From: Bradyrhizobium sp. in8p8
GTDB lineage: Bacteria > Pseudomonadota > Alphaproteobacteria > Rhizobiales > Xanthobacteraceae
Direction: 5' to 3'
DNA length: 64,000 nt
Assembly (NCBI RefSeq): GCF_000426845.1
Contig: NZ_AUGD01000008.1
Location: 186,001 to 250,000 of the forward strand
Part shown: piece by piece, positions 52,393-61,296 of the stretch
How positions within the stretch are numbered: position 1 is the stretch's first letter
Layout: every line of letters begins with the position of its first letter
Notes under the pieces: model-generated
What the model was told of the DNA's origin: nothing
The model's database searches: none
The model's input: the letters and a program-made list of their open reading frames with translations, nothing else
Program-made: the position numbers and the translations under genes

Positions 52393-53006
52393 CCCTCGTC
52401 CTCCTCGATGAGGTGATGGATGCCGGCACGGAAATAGTCGTAGCCGGTGTACATGGTCAGGATCGCCGAAGCCCACAGCAGCGCCAGTCCGATCATCGAG
52501 ACCACCGGCACCACCTGATCGCCGGCCGGGCCGGCGATCAGGAAGCCGATCGCAACCAGCTGGACCGTGGTCTTCCACTTCGCGAGCTTGGTCACGGGCA
52601 CGCTGACGCGGAGCGCAGCCAGATATTCGCGCAGGCCGGAGACCAGGATCTCGCGGCACAGGATCACGATGGCGGCCCAAAGCGACCAGCCATGGATGAT
52701 GCCGTCGGCGGCGAGCATCAACAGGCAGGAGGCGACCAGCAGTTTGTCGGCGATCGGATCGAGCATGCGGCCGAAAGCCGATTGCTGATTCCAGATCCGC
52801 GCATAATAGCCGTCGAGGTAATCCGTCACCCCGGCCGCGATGAAAAGGGCGACCGCGAGCCAGCGCAGCCAGAGCGGCTGATCCAGGATCGACTGCGCAT
52901 AGATGCATCCGACCACGACCGGGATCGCGGCGATCCGGCCATAGGTCAGGATGTTGGGGAGGGACATCGCGCGGCTGGTCGTCCCTCGTGTCGTGGCGAT
53001 GTTCAT
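52389..53006 (-). CDS. pgsA: CDP-diacylglycerol-glycerol-3-phosphate 3-phosphatidyltransferase
   Basis: Committed step of phosphatidylglycerol synthesis in the inner membrane, 205 residues with several membrane segments. The CDP-alcohol phosphotransferase motif D-G-x2-A-R-x8-G-x3-D-x3-D is intact in DYLDGYYARIWNQQ...GRMLDPIADK. ATG 53006 (MNIATTRG) chosen; ATG 53018 is possible. Upstream is uvrC, downstream moaD, an arrangement common in Rhizobiales. Confidence 0.94.
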   Translation of the reverse strand: MNIATTRGTTSRAMSLPNILTYGRIAAIPVVVGCIYAQSILDQPLWLRWLAVALFIAAGVTDYLDGYYARIWNQQSAFGRMLDPIADKLLVASCLLMLAADGIIHGWSLWAAIVILCREILVSGLREYLAALRVSVPVTKLAKWKTTVQLVAIGFLIAGPAGDQVVPVVSMIGLALLWASAILTMYTGYDYFRAGIHHLIEEDEG

Positions 53007-53103
53007 CCGTCCTACCAATACCGCTCAAGGCTGAAGGTCAACCGTTCCGCTTCCCAGATGGGGGCGGGATACGACGACCATATGACCGCGGTCCCCCTTT
53101 AGT

Positions 53104-55161
53104 TCACCCCGGCTGGGGATGGAAATACTCGAAAATCCTGCGCGCGCTCTCGGCGCTCACCCCCGGAACCTTGCCGAGATCGGCGATCGACGCCCGTTCG
53201 ATCTCCTTCAGGGTCCCGAAATGGTGCAGCAAGGCACGTTTGCGTGACGGGCCGATGCCCGGAATTTCCTGCAAACCGGCCTCGCGGATGTCCTTCTTGC
53301 GCAGCTTGCGGTGCGAGCCGATGACGAAGCGATGGGCCTCGTCGCGCAGGCGCTGGATGAAATAGAGCACGGGATCGCGCGGCTCGAGCTTGATGGCCTC
53401 GCGTTCAGGCATGAAAAGGGTCTCGCGGCCGGCATCCCGGTCAGGCCCCTTGGCGACCGACATCAGCGACACCTGAGTCAGGCCGAGATTTGCAAAGATC
53501 TCACGGACGGCGTTGAGCTGGCCGCGGCCGCCGTCGATGATCACGAGGTCGGGCCATTGCGGGAAGTCGTCGTCCTTTCCCTTGGCTACACCCTCTTCGG
53601 GCGGATTGATCAGGCGCTTGAAACGGCGCTCCAGCACCTCGCGCATCATGGCGTAATCGTCGCCCGGCGTCAGTCCTTCCGACTTGATGTTGAACTTGCG
53701 GTACTGATTTTTCACGAAACCATCAGGACCCGCGACGACCATGGCGCCGACTGCATTGGTGCCCTGGATGTGGCTGTTGTCGTAGACTTCGATGCGCTTG
53801 GGCGGGTGCGGCAGGCTCAGCGTCGCGGCCATGGCCTCGAGCAAACGGCTTTGCGTCGCGGTGTCCGCGAGCTTGCGGCCGAGCGCCTCGCGCGCATTGG
53901 TCAGCGCGTGGATGACCAGTTCCTTCTTCTCGCCGCGCTTGGGCGCGGTGACCTCGACCTTGTGACCGGCCTTGATCGAGAGGGCATTGGCGAGCAGCTC
54001 GCTCTCCTCGATCTTGTGCGAGAGCAGGATGTTCCTCGGCGGCGGCTTGTCGTCGTAGAACTGGGCGAGAAAGGAGCCGAGCACTTCTTCCGGCGTAAAG
54101 GTCTTCTCCGCGCGCGGGAAATAGGCCCGGTTCCCCCAGTTCTGGCCGGTGCGGAAGAAGAACACTTCGACACAGGAGAAGCCGCCCTCCTGGTGGATGG
54201 CAAATACGTCGGCTTCCTCCACCGTGCGCGGATTGATGCCCTGCTGGGACTGTATCGCCGAAAGCGCGGCGAGGCGGTCGCGGTAGAGCGCGGCGCGCTC
54301 GAATTCGAGTTCGCCGGCCGCCTTCTCCATCTCGCCGGCGAGCTCCTGCTTTACGGCATGGCTCTTTCCCGACAGGAAGTCGCTCGCCTCGCGCACCAGA
54401 GTTGAATAGCCGCCGAAGTCGATCTCCCGGGTACAGGGACCGGCGCAGCGGCGGATCTGGTGGAGCAGGCAGGGCCGAGTGCGGCTCTCGAAGAAGGAAT
54501 CGGTGCAGGAGCGGATCAGGAACGCGCGCTGCAGCGCAGTGATGGTGCGGTTGACCGCGCCGGCGGAGGCGAACGGGCCAAAATAGCGGCCGGGCCGGGT
54601 CTGGGCGCCGCGATGCTTGAGAATCTGCGGTGCCCAATGATCGCCGGTGATCAGGATGTAGGGAAACGACTTGTCGTCACGCAGCTGGACGTTGAAGCGC
54701 GGCCGCAGCTGCTTGATGAGATTGGCCTCGAGCAGCAGCGCTTCGGTCTCCGTCGTGGTCGAGACGATCTCAACGCTCACAGTCGCCGCGATCATGCGCA
54801 GGATGCGGGCCGGAAGGGGCGCACTCTGGCGCGCATAGCTGGACAGGCGCTTTTTGACGTTCTTGGCCTTGCCGACATAGAGCACGTCGGCGTTGGCATT
54901 GAGCATGCGGTAGACGCCGGGCGAGGTGGGGGCGAGTCGAACCGCGCGTTCGATCGCCTCGTGACCGCTCGCCAGTGGGCCTTCGCCGACCGTACCGCTC
55001 TCTTCCAGGATATCCGGCAGCAGCGAATCGTCCTCGTCGTCGCCTGCCGTCGCGGGATCGAGGTCCGGCGCTGCCAGCCCTTCGGGCGGCGCGTCGTTCG
55101 CGGCAGCCTGCGGCGACTTGCGCGCGCGGTCGTCCCGGTTGTCGGAGGAATTGTGAACCAT
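53104..55161 (-). CDS. uvrC: Excinuclease ABC subunit C
   Basis: 685 residues. GIY-YIG nuclease domain (SPGVYRMLNANADVLYVGKAKNVKKRL) after an unusual ~75-residue acidic, low-complexity N-terminal extension. UVR motif region near LAGEMEKAAGELEFE, RNase H-like nuclease (VYDNSHIQGTNAVGAMVV, PDLVIIDGGRGQLNA) and C-terminal helix-hairpin-helix (LQEIPGIGPSRKRALLHHFG). The start ATG 55161 includes the extension; the conserved core begins at about residue 75. Confidence 0.96.
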   Translation of the reverse strand: MVHNSSDNRDDRARKSPQAAANDAPPEGLAAPDLDPATAGDDEDDSLLPDILEESGTVGEGPLASGHEAIERAVRLAPTSPGVYRMLNANADVLYVGKAKNVKKRLSSYARQSAPLPARILRMIAATVSVEIVSTTTETEALLLEANLIKQLRPRFNVQLRDDKSFPYILITGDHWAPQILKHRGAQTRPGRYFGPFASAGAVNRTITALQRAFLIRSCTDSFFESRTRPCLLHQIRRCAGPCTREIDFGGYSTLVREASDFLSGKSHAVKQELAGEMEKAAGELEFERAALYRDRLAALSAIQSQQGINPRTVEEADVFAIHQEGGFSCVEVFFFRTGQNWGNRAYFPRAEKTFTPEEVLGSFLAQFYDDKPPPRNILLSHKIEESELLANALSIKAGHKVEVTAPKRGEKKELVIHALTNAREALGRKLADTATQSRLLEAMAATLSLPHPPKRIEVYDNSHIQGTNAVGAMVVAGPDGFVKNQYRKFNIKSEGLTPGDDYAMMREVLERRFKRLINPPEEGVAKGKDDDFPQWPDLVIIDGGRGQLNAVREIFANLGLTQVSLMSVAKGPDRDAGRETLFMPEREAIKLEPRDPVLYFIQRLRDEAHRFVIGSHRKLRKKDIREAGLQEIPGIGPSRKRALLHHFGTLKEIERASIADLGKVPGVSAESARRIFEYFHPQPG

Positions 55162-55257
55162 GGTGCGAATTTAGGCGCTGGGGGTGCCGATTTGAAGTTC
55201 CGGCCCTGCGGCGCGCACAGAGGAGGGCGGCCAGTTCCCGGTAACGCTTCCTTAATT

Positions 55258-55288
55258 CTGTTAAGCGGGCGGTAACCCGACTTAACAG
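55258..55288. promoter_or_regulatory. Long imperfect palindrome upstream of the porin-like gene
   Basis: Inverted repeat CTGTTAAGCGGG (55258-55269) / CCCGACTTAACAG (55276-55288), pairing over 12 bp with one bulged A and a six-base loop. It lies in the 247-bp gap between uvrC (leftward) and the outer-membrane gene (rightward), followed by AT-rich DNA. Could be a regulator site or an RNA hairpin; no T run supports a terminator. Confidence 0.45.
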
Positions 55289-55408
55289 CCCTTTAACTTA
55301 AAACTCTCGATAAATCCTACGCGAAAAGTTTTTGGTTCCGTAACCACGCGACGGGCCGGCGCGGCGGCGCGGGCATCGCCAGGGGTTGCGACAGTTGCGT
55401 TGGAGTGA

Positions 55409-56035
55409 GTGATGAAGAGGCTCGTTGTGGGCGCAGCCGCATTGGTCGCCGCCGGCTGGACGGCTTCGGCACCGGCCGCCGATCTCAATTACGGGCAGCG
55501 TGCGCCCTACACCGTCAATCAGCCGCTCAATGCCTATAGCTGGGCAGGTCCCTATCTCGGCGGCAACATCGGCTATGAATGGGGCTCGGTCGACAACAAC
55601 CCCACGAAGCCGTCGGGCTTCGTGGGCGGTGTGCAGGCCGGTTACAATTTCCAGAACGGTCCGTGGGTGTTCGGCGTCGAGGGCGACATCCAGGCGGCCG
55701 GTGCCGACGACACCTTTGCGCCGTGGAAGTTCTCCAACCCGTGGTTCGGCACCCTGCGCGGCCGCGCCGGCTATGCCTTCAGCAACGTTCTCTTCTATGG
55801 CACCGCCGGTCTCGCCTTCGGCGAGTTGCGCGGCCAGACCTTCGGCTGGGCGGAGTCGCATACGACTGCGGGTTGGACCATCGGTGCCGGCGCGGAAGTG
55901 GGCCTTGCGTCGAACTGGAGCGTCAAGCTCGAATATCTCTACATCGATCTGTCGACGAGCCAGTTCGCAATTACGGGGGTGTCAAACGGCTATAGCGCCA
56001 GCGTTGTGCGCGCAGGCGTGAACTATCACTTCTGA
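55409..56035 (+). CDS. Outer-membrane beta-barrel protein (Omp25/31-like)
   Basis: 208 residues: signal peptide (KRLVVGAAALVAAGWTASAPAAD) then an eight-stranded-barrel pattern of alternating residues. WAGPYLGGNIGYEWG and GTLRGRAGYAFSNVLFYGTAGLAFG are present, ending in YHF with the terminal aromatic needed for BAM insertion. The family (Omp25/Omp31 of Brucella, RopB of rhizobia) is a surface protein with roles in envelope stability. A ribosome-binding GGAGTGA precedes ATG 55409 and a strong terminator follows. Confidence 0.9.
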   Translation: MMKRLVVGAAALVAAGWTASAPAADLNYGQRAPYTVNQPLNAYSWAGPYLGGNIGYEWGSVDNNPTKPSGFVGGVQAGYNFQNGPWVFGVEGDIQAAGADDTFAPWKFSNPWFGTLRGRAGYAFSNVLFYGTAGLAFGELRGQTFGWAESHTTAGWTIGAGAEVGLASNWSVKLEYLYIDLSTSQFAITGVSNGYSASVVRAGVNYHF

Positions 56036-56064
56036 TAGTGAAGAAGAAAATACCGGACCAGCCT

Positions 56065-56092
56065 CCCGGCCGCTTGCGGCCGGGATTTTTTT
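56065..56092 (+). terminator. Intrinsic terminator of the outer-membrane protein gene
   Basis: Perfect stem CCCGGCCGC (56065-56073) / GCGGCCGGG (56076-56084) with a TT centre, followed by A and seven T residues (56086-56092). The clearest rho-independent terminator in the window. Confidence 0.93.
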
Positions 56093-56104
56093 GCTCAGGA
56101 CCCG

Positions 56105-56320
56105 CTAGGAGAGGATCACCAGATTGACCGCCTTCGGTCCCTTCCCCTTCTTGTCCGGTTCGACTTCGAAAGTAATACGCTGTCCTTCGGCAAGATCCTT
56201 CAGTCCCGCCCGCTCGACGGCGGTGATGTGAACGAAGACATCGCGACCGCCGTCGTCAGGCTTGATGAAGCCGTAGCCGCGCTCGCCGTTGAAGAACTTG
56301 ACCGTTCCCGTCATGGCCAT
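56105..56320 (-). CDS. Cold shock domain protein (CspA family)
   Basis: 71-residue nucleic-acid chaperone: GTVKFFNGERGYGFIKPDDGG contains both RNP motifs (KFFNGERGYGFI and DVFVHI). A GGGGAG site precedes ATG 56320; ATG 56314 would also work. The transcript probably has a long GC-rich leader (56321-56500), common for csp genes. Convergent with the outer-membrane gene. Confidence 0.93.
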   Translation of the reverse strand: MAMTGTVKFFNGERGYGFIKPDDGGRDVFVHITAVERAGLKDLAEGQRITFEVEPDKKGKGPKAVNLVILS

Positions 56321-56572
56321 CGGGAAACTCCCCCTCATTGCTCCTCCGCCGCGACGCAGACTCACGTCGCGACATGACCGGGCGTTACGGAGCCCGGGAG
56401 CTGGCCATCCTTGGACGGACCTCATCGGTCCGACGGGATCTTTCTTAGGGCCTTCACTCCGCCGCAACCATTCGCGGAAGCGGAACGTAAAGCCAGTCAC
56501 GGAAACAGCATAATACGGTTCGTTGCAGATTGACTACCGGTCCTGCATATTTTTCCCAAGAACGCCGAAGCG

Positions 56573-57433
56573 TTACGGCCTCGGCACCTCAAGTCGGAAT
56601 CTGGCAGCTCCGCCCTGGCCCAGCGGCATTTCCAGCTCGGGCAGGATGGTCTTGAGTTCGCCCTGTAGCGTGTAGGGCGGATTGACGATCAGAAGCCCGG
56701 CGGAGGTGAGAGCCTTGCTATCGGCCTGCGGCGCGACACTGAATTCGAGGCGCAGGCATTTTCCCGGCGGTTTTGCTGCAGCTGCGAGCCGCGCCACCGT
56801 CTGGGCCAGCGTGTCGGTGGCGCGCCGGCTCTTGGCGGGGTACCAAATTACATAGATACCGGTCGGCCATTTCGCGAAGGCGACCGAGAAGGTTTCGCCA
56901 AGCCGTTCGAACTCGTCCTTGGCCTCGAAGGGCGGATCGATCAGCACGAGGCCGCGCCGCTCCTTCGGCGGCACGAAGGCAGGCAGTGCCACCCAGCCGT
57001 CGAGATCGACCACGCGGGCCTGCTCGTCGCGGCGCAGCGCGTCGATCAGAGCCTTGCGTGCCTTCGGCTCGAGCTCGCAGGCGACGAGCCGGTCCTGCGG
57101 CCTGAGTAGGCCCCGGGCAATCAGGGGCGAGCCCGGATAAGCCCTGAGCTCGCCCTTCGGATTGAAGGCACGGACGATGTCGAGATAGGGCTTGGTCAGC
57201 GCTGCGGTCTCGTTCGACAGGCGCGCCTGCATCAGCCGCGCAATGCCGGTCAGCCACTCGCCGCTCCGGCGCGCCTCGTCGCTATCGAGGTCGTAGAGGC
57301 CGGCGCCGGCGTGGGTATCGATGACGCGGAATGCGGCCGGCTTGTCCTGCAGATAAGTGAGGATGCGCGCCAGCACGATGTGCTTGATGACATCTGCGAA
57401 GTTGCCGGCGTGAAAGGCGTGTCGGTAGTTCAT
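56573..57433 (-). CDS. rlmJ: 23S rRNA (adenine2030-N6)-methyltransferase RlmJ
   Basis: 286 residues starting MNYRHAFHAGNFADVIKH, the RlmJ hallmark. SAM motif VIDTHAGAGLYDL and catalytic LIDPPFE (DPPF variant of DPPY) are present. Single gene, leftward; 250 bp of leader and promoter DNA for the csp gene lie between. Confidence 0.94.
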   Translation of the reverse strand: MNYRHAFHAGNFADVIKHIVLARILTYLQDKPAAFRVIDTHAGAGLYDLDSDEARRSGEWLTGIARLMQARLSNETAALTKPYLDIVRAFNPKGELRAYPGSPLIARGLLRPQDRLVACELEPKARKALIDALRRDEQARVVDLDGWVALPAFVPPKERRGLVLIDPPFEAKDEFERLGETFSVAFAKWPTGIYVIWYPAKSRRATDTLAQTVARLAAAAKPPGKCLRLEFSVAPQADSKALTSAGLLIVNPPYTLQGELKTILPELEMPLGQGGAARFRLEVPRP

Positions 57434-57548
57434 GGCGGAGAGTTACGACATCGCGCGATGAAAGTAACTGCCGTCAATCCGGGGCACGCGAAGTGTGAAC
57501 CCGAAATCTACGAGATTCCCGTCCGGTACTAACTCGCCACGGCGGCCT

Positions 57549-58253
57549 TCACCCACCTCTGATCGGTGGCATCGTCACCTGGTCGCGGCGACAGGCGCGG
57601 CGTTCGATCTCGTCGCACGCGCGGAATTGCAGATCCTTGCTGAGGCAGATGCGGACCTCGGAGAGCCGTGTCCGGTTGCAGGTGACCGAGATGGCGGCAT
57701 TGCTGAGACCCGGATTGGCCTGGACGAAGGCCTCCTCGACCTCCGCCGGCGAGACGGTCTTGGCTTGCGACAGATCGAGATAATCGGCCGGGATCTTGAT
57801 CGCGGCCCGTGCCTTCCGGATCGTCTCGAAATAGCTGCGGCCCTCGAGCCCGGAGCAGGTGCCGTGCTTGTCCCATTCGTTGAAGATCAAGCCCGGCGCC
57901 GGCATCAAGTCGAGCATGGAGGAGACGATGTTGCGATTCAGCCGCGGGGCCGGCCGCTTGCAATATTCCGGAAAACCGCTCTCGTATTGCGGCCATAGCC
58001 CATGCACGACAAAGGCATAGGGCCGTCCGCCGCATTGCATCTGCGAACGGCCGCCGCGCTCGGCGGCTTCCTCGCAGAAGGAGGGCGACCATGACAGCGC
58101 CAGCACATAGAAATCGAATTCACCGGGCGCGTTCTGCCGCTTGTCCTGAGCCCTTGCGTCGCTTGCGAATGAGGCCAGGCCTGCAGCAAGCATCATGGAA
58201 AGGGTCAGCGAGATCACGAGGCGGGAGAATGAATGCAATCTGGAATGAAACAT
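57549..58253 (-). CDS. Secreted ribonuclease T2 family protein
   Basis: 234 residues with a signal peptide (LVISLTLSMMLAAGLASFASDARAQ). Both active-site boxes are intact: CAS I FVVHGLWPQ and CAS II FNEWDKHGTC, each with its catalytic histidine. Cysteines pair as in T2 enzymes. Expected to cut RNA in the periplasm. ATG 58253 is preferred; the frame is open five codons further. Confidence 0.93.
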   Translation of the reverse strand: MFHSRLHSFSRLVISLTLSMMLAAGLASFASDARAQDKRQNAPGEFDFYVLALSWSPSFCEEAAERGGRSQMQCGGRPYAFVVHGLWPQYESGFPEYCKRPAPRLNRNIVSSMLDLMPAPGLIFNEWDKHGTCSGLEGRSYFETIRKARAAIKIPADYLDLSQAKTVSPAEVEEAFVQANPGLSNAAISVTCNRTRLSEVRICLSKDLQFRACDEIERRACRRDQVTMPPIRGG

Positions 58254-58358
58254 GGCGACGCCCCTCAACTAGACTGTGCAAGCAAGCCTAGCAGGCGATG
58301 AGAACATTTCAAGAACAAAATTGATGCGGCCACGGTCGAGCAGCCAGCGCAGTCCGAA

Positions 58359-58826
58359 TCAGGGCTTGGCGGCGCGGCATGCCGGATTGTAGGCCCAGTT
58401 GCGGTCGAGCCCAACCACGCACCATTCGACGCCATTGCCGTAACCGGCAAAGCCACCGTCTTCGATGAGCGAGAAATGCACCTTGCGCACCTTGCCGTCA
58501 TTGAGGATAGCGTCGGCGGCGCAATACCGGCGCGGAATGTTGTCGGACTGCCAGGGGCGGAATGCGACTTCGCGAACGGCGGAGAAGCCGGTGATCTTCA
58601 AAGGGGAATTCCAGAACGAGCTTTCTTTCTCCCAGAACTGGGTGGCGATCGTCGGCAGCGCCCTGTCGCAATCGGCAACAGTGCCGTCATAGCGCGGCCC
58701 GCTCAGCCAGAAATTCATCTCGAGCGGATTGGCAGCCTTGGCCTCGCCGAGCGTCAGCGCTCCGAACATGAGGCCGAGCACGGCGGCGAAGCGAAGCGAT
58801 TTCAGGGAGGGGGCGCGCATGGTCAA
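58359..58826 (-). CDS. Small secreted hypothetical protein
   Basis: 155 residues with a signal peptide (LRFAAVLGLMFGALTLGEAKA) and a mature domain with four cysteines (ADCDRALPT, RRYCAADAILNDGK, GVEWCVVGL, NPACRAAKP) suggesting two disulfides. No catalytic motif recognised. ATG 58820 two codons later is an alternative start. It lies among other small secreted proteins (RNase T2, 59006, 59348) but on the opposite strand to the latter two. Confidence 0.72.
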   Translation of the reverse strand: MTMRAPSLKSLRFAAVLGLMFGALTLGEAKAANPLEMNFWLSGPRYDGTVADCDRALPTIATQFWEKESSFWNSPLKITGFSAVREVAFRPWQSDNIPRRYCAADAILNDGKVRKVHFSLIEDGGFAGYGNGVEWCVVGLDRNWAYNPACRAAKP

Positions 58827-59005
58827 TCCAGACAGCTCAAGTCTTGCGAAGGTCGGACGGTGACGCGAAGGCCGGGGCAGGTCAAGTGCAGCGCGGCAAC
58901 ACTTGGCCAGGAGTTGACTGCAACGCTGCCGCCCACAGGGCTTCAGTTCTTTTCATGGCGATCACGGCACCGTAGACTGCCCTCCAGCCAATTGGAGTGA
59001 CGGGA

Positions 59006-59305
59006 ATGCGAATCATTGCGGCCGCGGGCCTTCTTGCCAGCCTGGTTGTCCCGGGCATGATGGCGAGCCAGTCGGCGCGTGCCGACTACGTGCCGCCGTT
59101 CAAGGGCAACGACACCGGCGGCATCATCGCTTACTCGATGGCGACCCAGGTCGATGCGCGTCAGGTCGCGGTCGATCACTGCGCGCGCTACGGCAAGGTG
59201 GTGAAATTCCTGGCCGTGCAGCCCTATGAGGGCGGCTACATCTCGTTCTCCTGCCGCTGGGTGCCCTATGGCGCCGCCGAGCAGCCGATCCGCACGCTCT
59301 ACTGA
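59006..59305 (+). CDS. Small secreted hypothetical protein
   Basis: 99 residues: signal peptide (RIIAAAGLLASLVVPGMMASQSARA) and a mature part of about 70 residues with two cysteines (VDHCARYGK, FSCRWVPYG). ATG 59006 has a GGAG site at good spacing; an in-frame GTG (58997) is less likely. No family recognised. It stands 42 bp before the DUF3617 gene, probably co-transcribed. Confidence 0.72.
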   Translation: MRIIAAAGLLASLVVPGMMASQSARADYVPPFKGNDTGGIIAYSMATQVDARQVAVDHCARYGKVVKFLAVQPYEGGYISFSCRWVPYGAAEQPIRTLY

Positions 59306-59347
59306 GACGCTGTCGTCACGCCGCAATTCTCGGCCGGGAGCCTCCAC

Positions 59348-59878
59348 ATGACGCGCAAACTCGCTTTGCTCGGCTCGCTGCTTTGCCTCGTGTTCTCCGC
59401 AGGCAGAGCCAGCACCGACGACCTGCCGGTGCGCAAGGCCGGTCTTTGGGAAATGAAACTGGTCACATCAGGCTCGCCCGTGCCTGAGATGACCATGCAG
59501 CACTGTACCGACGAGACCGTCGACAAGGAGATGAGCAACAACGTCTCCCCGATGGCCAAGCAGATTTGCGCCAAGCAGGAGATCAAGAAGACCGCGACCG
59601 GCTATGTCAGCGATTCCGAGTGCAGCGTCGCGGGCGTCAGCACGACGTCGCATGCCGAGATCACTGGCGACTTCAATTCGGCCTATACAATGAAGACCAC
59701 CTCCCATGCGCAAGGCGGCGTCGCCGGCGCGGCGGGGCGCGATACCACCATGACGCTGCAAGCCAAATGGTTAGGAGCTTGCAAGCCCGACCAGAAGCCG
59801 GGCGACATCGTGATGCCCGGCGGCTTCAAGATGAACGTGCGCGACATGGACAAGCTGAAGGCGCTGCTTCCGAAGTAG
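59348..59878 (+). CDS. DUF3617 domain protein, secreted
   Basis: 176 residues with signal peptide (LALLGSLLCLVFSAGRAS). The mature part matches DUF3617: RKAGLWEMKLVTSGSPVPEM, the QHCTDETVD block, cysteines at QICAKQE, SECSVAGVST and GACKPDQKPGD. Found in many proteobacteria, function unknown. Convergent with the histidine kinase gene 11 bases later. Confidence 0.85.
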   Translation: MTRKLALLGSLLCLVFSAGRASTDDLPVRKAGLWEMKLVTSGSPVPEMTMQHCTDETVDKEMSNNVSPMAKQICAKQEIKKTATGYVSDSECSVAGVSTTSHAEITGDFNSAYTMKTTSHAQGGVAGAAGRDTTMTLQAKWLGACKPDQKPGDIVMPGGFKMNVRDMDKLKALLPK

Positions 59879-59889
59879 GGCCATGGCGG

Positions 59890-61278
59890 CTACACCGGAA
59901 TCCGGACGCTCGCCCTCAATCCACCCATCGGGCTGTCGCCGAGCGTGATATCGCCGCCGTGGGTGCGGGCGATGTCGCGGGCGATCGCGAGACCAAGGCC
60001 GGTGCCGCCTTCGTCCTGGTTGCGGGCGTTGTCCAGCCGCAGGAACGGCTTGAACACCTCTTCGCGCAAGTGAGCGGGAATGCCCGGGCCGTCGTCGTCG
60101 ACGGTGACGGTCAAATAGCGGTGATCGCGCTGGCCGGTGATGGCGATGTTCTTGCCGTAGCGTGCCGCATTGGTGACGAGGTTGGCGAGGCAGCGCTTGA
60201 ACGAGGCCGGCTTCACCGTCACCACAGGCAGGCCGTGGAAGGCGACGGTTGCGCTGTGGCCGTGGCGTTCGGCATCGCTGCGCAGCTCCTCGAGCGCCTG
60301 CGCCATGTCGGTCGGCTGCGACTGCTCGCCGGTATCGCCGCGGGCGAAGGCGAGATAGTCCTCCAGCATCATGGACATCTCGTCGACGTCCTTGCGCATG
60401 CCCTCGAGCTCGGGGCTGTCGCCGATCAGCGCGAGCTCGAGCTTGAAGCGGGTCAGGATGGTGCGCAGGTCGTGGCTGACGCCGGCGAGCATCGCGGTGC
60501 GCTGCTCCATCGTGCGCTCGATGCGCGATTTCATTTCGAGGAAGGCGACTGCGGCGCGCCGCACCTCGCGTGCGCCCCTCGGACGGAAATTTGGCGCCTC
60601 GCGGCCCTTGCCGAAGCTTTCGGCGGCATCGGCGAGGCGCAGGATCGGCTTGATCTGGTTGCGCAGGAACAGCACCGCGACGATCAACAGGATCGACGAC
60701 GTGCCGACCATCCAGAACAGGAAGATCTCCGAGTTGGAAGCGTAGGCGGCGCTGCGCTGCGCGAACACGCGCATCACGGCATCGTCCAGCTGGATGCGGA
60801 TCTCGACCAGATTGGAGCGGCCGACCGTGTCGATCCAGAACGAGCGGCCGATCTGGCGGCCGAGCTGCACCGACAGCGTCTGGTCGAGCAGCGAGAAGAA
60901 CGGCTTCGGCCCTGGCGGCGGCATATCGCCGGCAGGCAGGAAGTCGACGACGAGGCCGAGCCGCTGCTGGGCGATGCGGCGGATCTGGTCGCGATCCCGG
61001 TCCTGCGGATAGCCCTTGTAGACGTCGATGAGTGCGGCGATGTCCTGCACCACAGCGGCCGACAGGCGGCGCGTCACCGTGTTCCAGTGCCGCTCCATGA
61101 ACACGAACGCGACGACCGATTGCAGGATCACCATAGGCACGATCATGATCAGGAGCGCGCGAGCGTAGAGGCCGGTCGGCATCCAGCCCTTGAACGCGTT
61201 GCCCATCCAGCCATTGGCGGCGGAGACGCGGCCGGCAGCGCTCTTGAGCAGCGTCAGGCCGGTATCGATCGTGCTCAT
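59890..61278 (-). CDS. EnvZ-like sensor histidine kinase
   Basis: 462 residues: membrane segments at ~40-60 and ~185-205 framing a periplasmic domain, HAMP linker, H-box VSHDLRTILTRFK with the phosphorylated His near residue 266, N-box NLVTNAARYG, and G boxes DDDGPGIP and GGTGLGLAIA. It follows the OmpR-type regulator by 18 bp. Presumably phosphorylates that regulator; stimulus unknown. Confidence 0.92.
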   Translation of the reverse strand: MSTIDTGLTLLKSAAGRVSAANGWMGNAFKGWMPTGLYARALLIMIVPMVILQSVVAFVFMERHWNTVTRRLSAAVVQDIAALIDVYKGYPQDRDRDQIRRIAQQRLGLVVDFLPAGDMPPPGPKPFFSLLDQTLSVQLGRQIGRSFWIDTVGRSNLVEIRIQLDDAVMRVFAQRSAAYASNSEIFLFWMVGTSSILLIVAVLFLRNQIKPILRLADAAESFGKGREAPNFRPRGAREVRRAAVAFLEMKSRIERTMEQRTAMLAGVSHDLRTILTRFKLELALIGDSPELEGMRKDVDEMSMMLEDYLAFARGDTGEQSQPTDMAQALEELRSDAERHGHSATVAFHGLPVVTVKPASFKRCLANLVTNAARYGKNIAITGQRDHRYLTVTVDDDGPGIPAHLREEVFKPFLRLDNARNQDEGGTGLGLAIARDIARTHGGDITLGDSPMGGLRASVRIPV

Positions 61279-61296
61279 CTGGCGCGCTTCACTGCG

